A stretch of DNA of 64,000 nt, from positions 36,119 through 100,118 of the forward strand of contig CAJTPV010000003.1 of the NCBI GenBank assembly GCA_910578505.1, written 5' to 3'. Both the position numbers and the translations under genes were made by a program. The notes beneath the pieces are model-generated. The model was not told the origin of the DNA, made no database searches, and worked only from the letters and a program-made list of their open reading frames with translations. The stretch is from an uncultured Oscillospiraceae bacterium (GTDB lineage: Bacteria > Bacillota > Clostridia > Oscillospirales > Oscillospiraceae). Shown piece by piece: positions 56,259 to 64,000 of the stretch; positions within the stretch are counted from its first letter, which is position 1, and each line of letters begins with the position of its first letter.

Positions 56259-57806
56259 CTATTCCAGCTGCTCCCGCTCAATCTCCTGCAATCCATTTTC
56301 TGTAAAGCAATATAGCTTGTCACATACTTCGGCCAGATATTTGCGGTCATGGGATACGCTGACGATGCTCCCGCGGAAATCCGTCAGCGCTTTGCGCACC
56401 TCCGGGCCGGACATGGGGGAGAAATTCCGCGTCGGCTCATCCAACACCAGCACGTTGACACCCTCCAGCATCATCCTTGTCAGCAGCAGCTTTGCCTTCT
56501 GCCCGCCGGACAGCTCCCGAATGGGGTGGGTCATCTCCTCCCTGGCGTAGCGGATGCTGCCCAGATACGTCCTGGCGCGGGTCTCCGCCGCCGCGCCGCC
56601 GCCCGGCGACAGATAGGCCACCGGCGTCTGCTCCAGCGGCAGGGTCTCCGCGTAATCCTGGGACATATACGCGGCCCTGATGTCCCGCCGCGGCAGGAGC
56701 TCCGCCGCAATCAGCCGCAGCAGGGTCGTCTTTCCCGCGCCGTTGGGCCCCAGAATCCCGATCTTCTCCCCGCCCATGACCCGCAGCCGGATGTTCCGGG
56801 CCAGCAGCCTCTCCCCCGCCCGCAGCTCCGGCAACTGCAACTCCAGCACGATTTTCCCTGCCGGCAGAGCTGCCTCCGGCGGGAAGCGGAGAAAGACCGC
56901 CTGCTCCAGCTCCGGCATCCTGGTCATATGCTCCGCCTCCCGCTCAAACCTGCGGCCCATGGACTGTACGGCGTGCATTTTCTTTTTCAGCAGCCGCCCC
57001 TTTCCCGGGTCCTGCCTGGACACGGCGGCCTGGTCGTGCTCCACGCTCTGCTGGATCCGCCGGTACTTCTCCATCTTTTTCTCATACTCGTCCCGCTCTT
57101 TTCTAGCCTGCTGGGTCTGGCAGACGATGCTTTCCTCCCGCTGACGCACGTACTCCCGGTACGCCAGCCTGTGGGCGCTGCACCGGGGCGGCTTTCCCTC
57201 CCGCGGGTGCTCAATGTGCAGGATCACATTTGCCGTGCGCTCGATAAGCGTTTCATCGTGGGAGATGTAAAGCAAAATTCCTTGATAGCTATTCAAGAAC
57301 GCCTCCAACCATTGCAGCGTCTCCAAATCCACGTCGCTGGAGGGTTCATCCAACAGCAACACCGCCGGACGCCCAAACAGCAGCCGGCCCAGCTGCAGCT
57401 TGATCCGCTCCCCGCCGGACAGCGTGGCCACCGGCCTGTCGCTGTAGAATTCCTCCGCCGGGAACCGCAGCTGCCGGGCGATCGCGGCCAGCTCCCTGGG
57501 CGTCTGGTCGAGGAAGTCGGGAGACGCGGCGCAGAACTCATAGATGCTCCCGGCCTTCTCCCCCTCCTCCAGGTCCTGGGCCAGATAACCTATGGGGCCG
57601 GTCTCGCCGGACCTCTCGCCATCCCAGTCGCAGTAGCCCTCAATCAGCGCCGGGTCATAGATCCATTTCAATATGGTGGACTTCCCGTTGCCCTCCTCCC
57701 CGATGAGCGCGGCCTTGTCCCCCGGATTCAGCACAAACGAAAAGCCGCTGGCCAACACCCGCAGGTCTTTTCTGTGGGTCAGCGTAAGATTTCTGATTTG
57801 AAGCAT
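56259..57806 (-). CDS. ABC-F family ATPase, antibiotic-resistance type
   Basis: 515 residues, two ABC domains and no membrane segments. Domain 1: GEEGNGKSTIL (Walker A with Glu-Glu in place of the usual Pro-Asn), LSGGERIKLQLGRLL signature, LLLDEPSSDVDLETLQWLE. A charged linker (residues ~225-300, KERDEYEKKMEKYRRIQ) is the ARD region that enters the ribosome. Domain 2: LGPNGAGKTTLLRL, LSGGQKAKLLLTRM and LVLDEPTRNFSPMSGP. Architecture and short linker resemble Lsa/Vga/Msr-type ribosome-protection factors. The leader has a short uORF and a terminator/antiterminator, as in drug-induced ABC-F genes. Which drug is not known. Confidence 0.9.
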   Translation of the reverse strand: MLQIRNLTLTHRKDLRVLASGFSFVLNPGDKAALIGEEGNGKSTILKWIYDPALIEGYCDWDGERSGETGPIGYLAQDLEEGEKAGSIYEFCAASPDFLDQTPRELAAIARQLRFPAEEFYSDRPVATLSGGERIKLQLGRLLFGRPAVLLLDEPSSDVDLETLQWLEAFLNSYQGILLYISHDETLIERTANVILHIEHPREGKPPRCSAHRLAYREYVRQREESIVCQTQQARKERDEYEKKMEKYRRIQQSVEHDQAAVSRQDPGKGRLLKKKMHAVQSMGRRFEREAEHMTRMPELEQAVFLRFPPEAALPAGKIVLELQLPELRAGERLLARNIRLRVMGGEKIGILGPNGAGKTTLLRLIAAELLPRRDIRAAYMSQDYAETLPLEQTPVAYLSPGGGAAAETRARTYLGSIRYAREEMTHPIRELSGGQKAKLLLTRMMLEGVNVLVLDEPTRNFSPMSGPEVRKALTDFRGSIVSVSHDRKYLAEVCDKLYCFTENGLQEIEREQLE

Positions 57807-57843
57807 ACTCTTGTCCTCCTCTCCGCCCTGTCTTCAGGGCAGC

Positions 57844-57931
57844 AAAAAACTGCTTCCGGACATGCCGAAAGCAGCGGAGGACAGGCAAAGCCGTACGCAT
57901 GGTACGCCCAGGCATCCTCTGACTTTCGGCA
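57844..57931 (-). promoter_or_regulatory. terminator/antiterminator of the ABC-F attenuator
   Basis: Minus strand: CTGCTTTCGG / CCGGAAGCAG hairpin (arms 57865-57874 and 57850-57859) followed by TTTTTT is an intrinsic terminator inside the ABC-F leader. TGCCGAAAG (57923-57931) upstream is complementary to CTTTCGGCA (57863-57871), which contains most of the terminator 5' arm, giving a mutually exclusive antiterminator. Confidence 0.8.
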
Positions 57932-57997
57932 GCAGAAACCAGGCATACGCTCTCTGCGTACGCTTCCGGAAAATGTCCTGCAACACGAAAATCAGAT

Positions 57998-58009
57998 TCA
58001 GATGCGCAT
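57998..58009 (-). CDS. three-residue upstream ORF (Met-Arg-Ile) of the ABC-F leader
   Basis: ATG CGC ATC TGA with GGGAAGGGTG nine to fifteen bases upstream. It starts about 25 bases after the -10 TATAGT (58041-58046), before the attenuator. Very short leader ORFs are known in drug-induced ABC-F genes; ribosome stalling here would expose the antiterminator (inference). Confidence 0.55.
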   Translation of the reverse strand: MRI

Positions 58010-58156
58010 TTTTTCACCCTTCCCTGTGAACTCTCTTGCTACTATACCAGATTACAGGAAAAAAATACAGTTACAGTTTCATTACAAATTTGACTGCGGC
58101 ATATTTTGCCCCATTGCGGCACACCATATCCTCATTCCGCATTTTGGGAGGATGAA

Positions 58157-58402
58157 ATGAAGAAGTACGAGGTCATCAAAGAGGTCTTCAACCCCTGCGG
58201 CGGCACGCAGCTGCCGGACAACAGCGAGATCACGGAGATGCAGCTGGATAACCCTGCCCTCTATGTCCAGGATCAGTACAGGCACGAGCGTTCCATTGAG
58301 TTTCTGGCCACGGAGCATAACGGCAGTACCGTTATTGAGGCGCTTCTGGAGGGCGGGCGCAAGCACCGCTATACCTTCAGCGAGCTGCCGAACCAGCTGT
58401 AA
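58157..58402 (+). CDS. unknown 81-residue protein
   Basis: GGGAGG precedes ATG 58157. The protein opens MKKYEVIKEVFNPCGGTQLP and continues DNSEITEMQLDNP, with no membrane segment; one conserved-looking NPCGG motif could be a turn or metal site. Predicted mixed alpha/beta with alternating polar strands (RKHRYTFSELPNQL at the end). It is divergent from the ABC-F leader and convergent with ftsK across a perfect terminator. I do not recognise the family. Confidence 0.72.
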   Translation: MKKYEVIKEVFNPCGGTQLPDNSEITEMQLDNPALYVQDQYRHERSIEFLATEHNGSTVIEALLEGGRKHRYTFSELPNQL

Positions 58403-58417
58403 GCCATCTTTACGCCA

Positions 58418-58446
58418 GCGAAGCCGCCCATGTCGGGCGGCTTCGC
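58418..58446. terminator. perfect 12-bp hairpin before ftsK end
   Basis: GCGAAGCCGCCC (58418-58429), loop ATGTC, GGGCGGCTTCGC (58435-58446). It lies between convergent genes and overlaps neither coding region; T-runs are short. Confidence 0.7.
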
Positions 58447-58448
58447 AA

Positions 58449-61280
58449 TCACTCGATCTCGCTGTCATCCATCACGAACGTGTCATCCTCTTCGGCCACG
58501 CTGTTATCCGGTTCGGCAGAACCTGCCCCGCCCATCTGGATCTCCTGCCATTTTGCGCGGGTAATCAGCAGCTGCCGGGGCTTGGAGCCCTCAAAGGGAC
58601 CTACATAGCCCCGCTCCTCCATCTGGTCCACCAGCCGCGCAGCCCTGGAATAGCCCAGCTTCAGCCTGCGCTGCAACATGGATACCGATGCCTGCCCCGT
58701 TTCCAGAATGACCTCTACAGCCGCCGGGAGCAATTCGTCCCCATCGCTGTCGTCCGCCGCCGCTGCAGCGCCGGAACCGCCGCCCTTTTTGTCCTTATCC
58801 TGGACAGACTCCTCAATTTTCTGCATGACCTCGTCGGAGTACTGGGTCTCGCCGGTGGACTTCACATGCTTCACTACCCGGTCGATCTCCTCCGGCGTAA
58901 TGAAGCAGCCCTGCACACGGATGGGCTTTCCGCTGCCCAGGGGCGCGTAGAGCATGTCGCCGCGGCCCACCAGCTTTTCCGCCCCGGTGGCATCCAGTAT
59001 GATGCGGGATTCCAGGGAGGACGCCACAGCGAAGGCGATCCGGCTGGGGATATTGGCCTTCATCAGGCCGGTGATGACGTCCGCAGACGGACGCTGGGTG
59101 GCGATGACCAGGTGCATGCCTGCGGCGCGGCCCATCTGGGCTACCCGGCAGATGGATTCCTCCACCTCCTTCGCCGCCACCAGCATCAGGTCCGCCAGCT
59201 CGTCGATGACCACCACCACCGACGCCATGTGGGGCAGCTCCTCCCCGTCCGGCCCCTTGCGGCCGGAGGCAGCGATGGCGTTGTACTCCTCCAGCTTTTT
59301 CACGCCCAGCTCAGAGAATGTCTTGTAGCGCTTCATCATCTCAAAGACGGCCCACTGCAGCGCGCCCGCGGCCTTTTTCGGGTCTGTGACCACCGGGATC
59401 AGCAGATGGGGAATGCCGTTATAGGGGGCCAGCTCCACCATCTTCGGGTCCACCATGATAAAGCGCACGTCCTCCGGGCTGGATTTATACAGCAGGCTGA
59501 TGATCAGGGAGTTGGTGCAGACGGATTTGCCGGAGCCGGTGGTGCCGGCAATCAGCACGTGGGGCAGCCGGGAGATGTCGCCCACAATGTCCTTGTTGCC
59601 GATGTCTCGCCCCACCGCGAAGGCCACGGCGGAGCGGTGCTCCAGGAAGGAGCGGGACTCGATCACATCCCGGATCAGCACCGGGGAAACCGTCTTGTTG
59701 GGCACCTCGATGCCCACCACGGAGATCTTGTCCGGAATCGGCGCGATCCGGACGCCGCTTGCCCCCAGGGCCAGAGCGATGTCGTCCGCCAGATTGGTCA
59801 CCTTGTTCAGCTTCACGCCCTGCTCCAGCGTAAATTCGTACCGGGTAATGGCTGGTCCGCGGATCACGTCCCCCGCAGAGGCGTCCACGCCGAAGCTGCG
59901 CAGGGTGTCCGCCAGCCGCTGGGCGTTGACCCGCAGCTCCGCGCCTGCTTCGATGTAGTTGTCGCTGGTGTTCATATCCAGCAGGTCTATGGGCGGATAG
60001 TCGTACTCGCTGCCCACCGCCATGCCGCTGGCAATCTCCGCCGCCACCAGCGCGGAGGCCTCCTCCACATCTATGCCGGATTTCTTTTTCCGCCGCATAT
60101 CCTGGGGCGGCGGGTCCGGCTCCCGCACCACCTTCACCGGCTCCGGTGCAGGCTCCGTCAGATCAATGGCATTGGACACGGATACCGGCTCCGGGTCCTC
60201 GCGGACAGGCTGCTCCATGACGGGGATTGGCTCCGGGTCCGGAAGCGGCTCCGGGATGGGCTCTGGAGTTGGCTCCGGCTCCGGTTTGGTGACCGGGGTA
60301 TAGGGAAAGGGGACCTTGCGGGTGGCCGACGATGTTCTTTTCGCCTGGACAGGTTCCTGCTCCGCCGGGCCGTCCATCTCTGGATGGGCCGTCTGGGCAA
60401 TCAAATCCGCCGGCGTCATGGTGTCTTTTTCCCTGGGCCTGAAAAAGCCGGCCTTTGCGTCCTCCGGTGCGCTCCATGTCCGCTCCGCCTGTTCGCCGTC
60501 CAGGGGAATGTCTATCGTTGAGCGGGCGGGCGCCGGGGCCTTTTTCCGCGCTGCCAGCTTTTCCTTGGGCTTTTCCCGCGGCTTCTCCGGCGGGGGATAA
60601 TCGTCCTCCTCGTCTAAATAGTCCTCTTCATAGTATTCCCTGCGCTCCCGCTCCTGCCACAGTTGCAGCAGGAGCGCGGGCGTCACCTGGGAGGCCGCCA
60701 TCAGCAGCACCGCGATCAGCACGCAGAAGATCATCGCGGAGGCGGGCTTCCCCAGCACGGCCATAAAGCCGTGGGCCGTGCCGCCGGACAGCACGCCGCC
60801 GGATTTCAGCGCGAATCCGCTCTCCCACAGCGTCCGGAACAGCTGCGCCGCGTCGGACAGGTCCTCCTTGCAGAACAGGATATGCCACACGCTGCCGAAC
60901 AGATAGGGCACCAGCAGCGCGCAGACCGTCCGCATGGCCACAGGCCGCCCTCGGTGGTTCCACTGAATCCAGCTCACGCCCAGCAGGGCCGGTACGCTCA
61001 GAAAGAATCCGGGGCCCAACAGCCCCTTCATCACCTTGGGCACTCTGGCGATCAGCCAGCCGTCCGATGTAAAGTTGCTTACCAGCACGCACAGCGCCAG
61101 CAGCAGGCAGACAACAGCCGCCACTTCCCGGCGGATCGGCGGCTGTGTGCTCTTTGCGCGGCTGCTATTGCCGCCCTTACTGCTGCTCTTTGCGCGCGGC
61201 GGTGCTGCGCGGCTCCCGCCGCTGGTTTTTCTCTGCGCGCTCCGTGCGCCGGATGCGGGTTTCTTTTGTGTCGTTGCCAT
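58449..61280 (-). CDS. FtsK/SpoIIIE DNA translocase
   Basis: 943 residues. An Arg/Lys/Ser-rich N-terminus (~50 residues), four membrane segments (to ~215), a Pro/Glu-rich linker (~220-420), then the motor: GTTGSGKSVCTNSLIISLL (Walker A), FIMVDPKMVEL (Walker B), VVVIDELADLML and the ATQRPSADVITGLMKANIPSRIA stretch. The C-terminal gamma domain (SVSMLQRRLKLGYSRAARLV) reads chromosome polarity sequences. It moves DNA through the septum at division or sporulation; one member per genome usually covers both. The tail after gamma is acidic. Confidence 0.97.
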   Translation of the reverse strand: MATTQKKPASGARSAQRKTSGGSRAAPPRAKSSSKGGNSSRAKSTQPPIRREVAAVVCLLLALCVLVSNFTSDGWLIARVPKVMKGLLGPGFFLSVPALLGVSWIQWNHRGRPVAMRTVCALLVPYLFGSVWHILFCKEDLSDAAQLFRTLWESGFALKSGGVLSGGTAHGFMAVLGKPASAMIFCVLIAVLLMAASQVTPALLLQLWQERERREYYEEDYLDEEDDYPPPEKPREKPKEKLAARKKAPAPARSTIDIPLDGEQAERTWSAPEDAKAGFFRPREKDTMTPADLIAQTAHPEMDGPAEQEPVQAKRTSSATRKVPFPYTPVTKPEPEPTPEPIPEPLPDPEPIPVMEQPVREDPEPVSVSNAIDLTEPAPEPVKVVREPDPPPQDMRRKKKSGIDVEEASALVAAEIASGMAVGSEYDYPPIDLLDMNTSDNYIEAGAELRVNAQRLADTLRSFGVDASAGDVIRGPAITRYEFTLEQGVKLNKVTNLADDIALALGASGVRIAPIPDKISVVGIEVPNKTVSPVLIRDVIESRSFLEHRSAVAFAVGRDIGNKDIVGDISRLPHVLIAGTTGSGKSVCTNSLIISLLYKSSPEDVRFIMVDPKMVELAPYNGIPHLLIPVVTDPKKAAGALQWAVFEMMKRYKTFSELGVKKLEEYNAIAASGRKGPDGEELPHMASVVVVIDELADLMLVAAKEVEESICRVAQMGRAAGMHLVIATQRPSADVITGLMKANIPSRIAFAVASSLESRIILDATGAEKLVGRGDMLYAPLGSGKPIRVQGCFITPEEIDRVVKHVKSTGETQYSDEVMQKIEESVQDKDKKGGGSGAAAAADDSDGDELLPAAVEVILETGQASVSMLQRRLKLGYSRAARLVDQMEERGYVGPFEGSKPRQLLITRAKWQEIQMGGAGSAEPDNSVAEEDDTFVMDDSEIE

Positions 61281-61291
61281 GGTATTCCCTC

Positions 61292-61822
61292 TTACTTCTC
61301 ATTGACATGCTCCGCCATCAGGCGGTCAAACAGCGCCTGGTGGTCGAAAAAGCGCTCTCTCACAGGCGCGGTAAATTCTTCTGTCCGGACAAATTGCTTG
61401 AATTCCTCGTAGGGCAGCAGCTGATAGTCCACCGTCTCCCCCTCCTGCAGCCGGATCGTCTGCTCTTGGGGGTCAAAAAACGCGGCGAAACAGTGAAAGA
61501 TGGCGGCGCTGCGCTCCTTCCGCGCCTGGACATAGACCGGGTGCAGCTGCTCCGCCGCAACCCTGATGCCCGTCTCCTCCCGCAGTTCCCGGATCGCGCC
61601 TTCTTCCGGCGTCTCCCCCTTCAAGGACGCGCCGCCGGTAGTCTCCCAGTAATTTCCCCAGTGCTTATCCGGGTGCCGCTTTGTCACCAGCACCCGTCCG
61701 TCCGTGGTAATTGCGTAAATCTCCACCACCACATGCCAAGCCCCCTCTGGTATTGGCTCTCCCCGCACCAGATCAAATCCCAGCGGTCTGCCGTCCTGGT
61801 CATAGGCATCCCACAGTTCCAT
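61292..61822 (-). CDS. NUDIX hydrolase
   Basis: 176 residues from ATG 61822; the frame is open further 5' but there it is antisense-like sequence of uppP. The Nudix box is complete: GETPEEGAIRELREETGI, with REUxEExGU (RELREETGI). MELWDAYDQDGRPLGFDLVR and HPDKHWGNYWETTGG are typical of the IDI-like/ADP-ribose-type subfamily. It hydrolyses a nucleoside-diphosphate-linked compound; the substrate is unknown. It starts 20 bases after the uppP stop, so it is co-transcribed. Confidence 0.93.
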   Translation of the reverse strand: MELWDAYDQDGRPLGFDLVRGEPIPEGAWHVVVEIYAITTDGRVLVTKRHPDKHWGNYWETTGGASLKGETPEEGAIRELREETGIRVAAEQLHPVYVQARKERSAAIFHCFAAFFDPQEQTIRLQEGETVDYQLLPYEEFKQFVRTEEFTAPVRERFFDHQALFDRLMAEHVNEK

Positions 61823-61842
61823 GTTCTCTCTCCTTCCCCGCG

Positions 61843-62712
61843 TCAGGCGGCCGCCTTCAGCCACGGCAGCAGGTCCAGCAGCTTCAGCAGGCTCAGCACA
61901 AGGGTGACCGCACCCGCCGCCCAGCAGTAGTAGGCAAACGCGCCGAACCTGCCCTTTTCCGCCACCAGCCGCACCAGCCGGATGGACAGGTATCCCGACA
62001 CGCCTGCCGCCGCAACGCCCAGCAGATATGCCGGCAGCAGCTTTACATCGATGCCGGCCTCCGCCACGTCGCCAATCTTCAGGATATTGGCCCCCAGCAC
62101 GGCGGGGATGGACAGCAGAAACGCGAAGCGCACGGCGAACCGCCGCTCCATGCCCCGGAAGCAGCCCATGGAGATGGTCATGCCGGACCGGGAGATGCCG
62201 GGGCATGTGGCAATGGCCTGCCCCGCGCCTACGATCAGTACGTCCGCCAAGGTGGCGCTTTTTTCCGTCTTCCTGCCCTTGCGGATGCGGTCGCAGCCAA
62301 AGAGCAGCGCGCCCGTCACCAGCAGCGCGATTCCCACGAAGATGGTGTTGCTGTACAGCGCCTCCACCATGTGGCGGAAGGGCAGGATGACGAACAGCGG
62401 AAGCGTGCCCACGATGATGAGCAGGATCAGCCGCCGGGCCGGCGGCACGGAGCGGGGGACGGTCCCGTGGGCCACGTCGCCGATCATGCGGAAAAACTCC
62501 AGGACCATATCCCGGATGTCGTCCCAGTAGGCGGCAAATACGGCCACCAGCGTCCCCAGGTGCAGCAGCACGTCAAAGAATAAGTCGTCGGTCCCCTCCA
62601 CGCCCAGTCCCAGCAGGTTCTGGGCGATAGACAGGTGACCGGAGCTGGAGATGGGCAGGAATTCCGCTACCCCCTGGACGATACCCAGGATGAATGCGTT
62701 TAACAGATGCAC
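61843..62712 (-). CDS. uppP: undecaprenyl-diphosphate phosphatase
   Basis: 289 residues from GTG 62712 (GAAGGAGG seven bases upstream). BacA/UppP motifs: GIVQGVAEFLPISSSGHL (catalytic Glu and Ser) near residue 10, and ATCPGISRSGMTISMG (PGxSRS) near 170, with about eight membrane segments. It recycles the C55 lipid carrier for wall synthesis and gives bacitracin tolerance. GTG is the initiator, as no ATG lies in this reading frame near the ribosome site. Confidence 0.96.
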   Translation of the reverse strand: MHLLNAFILGIVQGVAEFLPISSSGHLSIAQNLLGLGVEGTDDLFFDVLLHLGTLVAVFAAYWDDIRDMVLEFFRMIGDVAHGTVPRSVPPARRLILLIIVGTLPLFVILPFRHMVEALYSNTIFVGIALLVTGALLFGCDRIRKGRKTEKSATLADVLIVGAGQAIATCPGISRSGMTISMGCFRGMERRFAVRFAFLLSIPAVLGANILKIGDVAEAGIDVKLLPAYLLGVAAAGVSGYLSIRLVRLVAEKGRFGAFAYYCWAAGAVTLVLSLLKLLDLLPWLKAAA

Positions 62713-62801
62713 GGCACAGCCTCCTTCAAAAATGTCACTTGCTATCATAGCACAACCTTCCACGTATTTCCACTCTTTTTTGTTACCCTTAAAGAAATAT
62801 G

Positions 62802-62827
62802 AAAAAGTTTGGAAGGCTCTTCCAAAC
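62802..62827 (-). terminator. terminator of rnc
   Basis: Minus strand: GTTTGGAAG-AGC-CTTCCAAAC (62807-62827) then TTTTTC. It is followed on the plus side by GGGATTCCC and a TTCAGAATGACAG segment to ~62870 that resembles dispersed repeats seen in many genomes. Confidence 0.75.
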
Positions 62828-62875
62828 AGGGATTCCCTGTGGAAAAGCCTCCACTCCGTTCAGAATGACAGGGGG

Positions 62876-63544
62876 CTATTGCGGCATGTGCTCCAGCGCG
62901 TCACAGGCCGCCGCCTGCTCCGCTTCCTTTTTGCTGCGGCCCTCGCCCTGGCCGATGGATTCGTCGTTCAGCCGCACCTCGAAAAGGAATTTTTTGTTGT
63001 GGTCCGGTCCGCTCTGGGCCACCATGTGGTAGGTCAGCACCTGCCCGCTCCTGCGCTGGACCACCTCCTGCAGCGTGGTCTTGTAGTCCCGCCGCTCCTC
63101 GCAGGCCGGCGCCCGGCTCAGCAGCACCCGTTCGATCAGCTTCCGCGCCGCTTCGATGCCGCCGTCCAGATACACTGCCGCGAATACAGCCTCCACGGCG
63201 TCTGCCAGAATGGACTGCCGCTCCCGACCGCCGCCGGCCTCCTCGCCCTTGCCCAGCCGCAGGTACTGGCCCAATCGCAGCTCCTTCGCTACCTCGTAGA
63301 GGCTCTGCTCGCACACCAGGGAGGCCCGCATGCGGGTCAGGTCGCCCTCCGGCAGCTCCGCGTGGCCCTTGAAGAGGAACTCGGCGGAGACAAAGCCCAG
63401 GATGCTGTCGCCCAGGAATTCCAGCCGCTCATTGCTGCCAAGGCCCTTGCGGTGCTCGTTGGCGTAGGAGCTGTGGTTCAGGGCTTCGCTGAGGAGCTCT
63501 TTGTTGTGAAAGGCGTATTGCAGTTCCCGCTCTAAGGATTCCAT
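62876..63544 (-). CDS. rnc: ribonuclease III
   Basis: 222 residues. The catalytic domain carries the signature NERLEFLGDSILGFVSAEFLF (E, D acidic cluster) and DAVEAVFAAVYLDGG (second acidic motif). The C-terminal double-stranded RNA-binding domain has the YKTTLQEVVQRRSG start and EAEQAAACDALEHM end. It cleaves double-stranded RNA in rRNA processing and antisense control. ATG 63544. It is downstream of acpP, from which it is separated by a terminator at 63574. Confidence 0.97.
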   Translation of the reverse strand: MESLERELQYAFHNKELLSEALNHSSYANEHRKGLGSNERLEFLGDSILGFVSAEFLFKGHAELPEGDLTRMRASLVCEQSLYEVAKELRLGQYLRLGKGEEAGGGRERQSILADAVEAVFAAVYLDGGIEAARKLIERVLLSRAPACEERRDYKTTLQEVVQRRSGQVLTYHMVAQSGPDHNKKFLFEVRLNDESIGQGEGRSKKEAEQAAACDALEHMPQ

Positions 63545-63573
63545 GTCTGATCCTCCCCTTCTGAAGTCTCAAA

Positions 63574-63626
63574 AAAGAGCGCCCCGCCTGCCGGACGAAA
63601 GCGGTCCGTTTGACGAGGCGCTCTTT
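63574..63626 (-). terminator. terminator between acpP and rnc
   Basis: AAAGAGCGCC (63574-63583) pairs with GGCGCTCTTT (63617-63626), enclosing an inner CGGAC / GTCCG hairpin; minus-strand tail TTTTTTGAG. It would limit acpP read-through into rnc. Confidence 0.75.
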
Positions 63627-63637
63627 ATATCAGTAAA

Positions 63638-63880
63638 TTAGCTCTCGAGTTTGTTGGTTAAGAAGTCCACGCAGTCGCCCACGGTTGAGAGCGTTGCCAG
63701 CTCCTCCTCGAGTACCTCGCCGATTTCGAACTCTTCCTCCATACTCATGACCAATTCCACCAGGTCCACGGAATCCGCGCCCAGGTCGTCCTCAAAGGAA
63801 GTGTCCGCAGTAATGTCGTCAGGATTGACAGAAAACTGGTCGGCAATTATTTTTTGCATCCGTTCAAAGATATCCGGCAT
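63638..63880 (-). CDS. acpP: acyl carrier protein
   Basis: 80 residues from ATG 63880 (AAAGGAGG upstream). Acidic four-helix protein with the phosphopantetheine site DLGADSVDLVELVMSMEEEF (Ser in DSVD; most ACPs have DSLD) . It carries acyl chains for fatty-acid and phospholipid synthesis. Promoter at 63927-63955. The order before it, plsX then acpP then rnc, is the usual one. Confidence 0.97.
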   Translation of the reverse strand: MPDIFERMQKIIADQFSVNPDDITADTSFEDDLGADSVDLVELVMSMEEEFEIGEVLEEELATLSTVGDCVDFLTNKLES

Positions 63881-63926
63881 GTACCTATCCTCCTTTCTCA
63901 AGGAAATTGCTTTAGATTCTACACGC

Positions 63927-63955
63927 ATGATAAAACTTTTCTCCCGCTATGTCAA
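63927..63955 (-). promoter_or_regulatory. promoter of acpP
   Basis: Minus-strand -35 TTGACA (63950-63955), 17-bp spacer, -10 TATCAT (63927-63932). It overlaps the last codons of the upstream gene. Confidence 0.65.
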
Positions 63956-64000
63956 TAGCCTCCCATACATTTTTCGCAAATTCTCCTCCAGGGCTCCGCC
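63947..64000 (-). CDS. 3' end of an upstream gene, possibly plsX
   Basis: The minus strand from 64000 to TAG 63947 reads GGALEENLRKMYGRLLT. The helical, charged ending and the position just before acpP fit the C-terminus of phosphate acyltransferase PlsX, but 17 residues are too few to be sure. Confidence 0.35.
   Translation of the reverse strand, partial: GGALEENLRKMYGRLLT

Noticed and set aside
61292..62206. Long in-frame N-terminal extension of the NUDIX protein
   Set aside because: It lies inside uppP in another frame; the protein homology begins at ATG 61822.

Overview
The window reads as a chromosomal segment of a GC-rich gut Bacillota, most likely an Oscillospiraceae-type Clostridia. 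The support is a PolC-type DNA polymerase III, a T-box riboswitch, FtsK/SpoIIIE, BlaI/BlaR1-like regulation, G5/3D wall proteins, and the acpP-rnc, hflX, rsmA and rpmE genes. That assignment is inference from gene content. I recognise no tRNA, rRNA, CRISPR array or complete insertion sequence.

Layout. 1-4.6 kb: 3' end of polC, a putative yjdF riboswitch with yjdF, then a tyrosine T-box (specifier UAC) in front of an EamA transporter and tyrS. 4.7-12.4 kb is mostly accessory: an amidase-like protein, a XerC-like recombinase with an acetyltransferase, an orphan DUF4157-alpha/beta-hydrolase protein with its own promoter and terminator, a His-rich Zn/Cd-type P-ATPase with its ArsR-type repressor and operator, and an AT-rich nucleotidyltransferase-like gene. 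12.6-29.6 kb: cysS, lacZ-type beta-galactosidase, a Sel1-repeat protein, a DUF3810 membrane protein, an RluA pseudouridine synthase overlapping a 3'-5' exonuclease, an M56/BlaI pair, a TGS-nucleoside kinase, yqeG and an M24 aminopeptidase.

29.6-37.3 kb carries two paralogous copies of a small divergent module: an XRE regulator facing a gene for a small protein that starts MTDFMRWLY. Each copy has its own, different inverted-repeat operator. In copy 1 the small gene has been fused tail to tail with a truncated Uma2 gene by what looks like a deletion. Copy 2 is intact and sits next to a fic-GNAT-yigZ-aldolase run. Between the copies are a G5/3D wall protein, a TSUP permease, rsmA and a 48-residue orphan protein. 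37.2-47.0 kb: hflX, rpmE and a near-complete arginine cluster on the minus strand (argG, a VOC-fusion gene, argH, argC, argJ, argB, argD); argF and carAB are not in the window.

47.4-64.0 kb: an NCS2 purine permease, a 993-residue Sel1 protein built from a three-repeat super-unit, a UvrD-family helicase, a CaCA antiporter, a MerR/TipAS-like regulator beside an ABC-F protein with a ribosome-type attenuator leader, an 81-residue unknown, ftsK, a NUDIX hydrolase, uppP, rnc and acpP. The minus-strand end of the window probably holds the last codons of plsX.

Regulation is unusually readable. Many promoters have near-consensus -35/-10 boxes with 17-bp spacers, and several leaders carry RNA switches (yjdF RNA, Tyr T-box, ABC-F attenuator) or repressor palindromes (ArsR, BlaI, XRE, MerR). 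All functional statements are from sequence reading alone; no database search was run.
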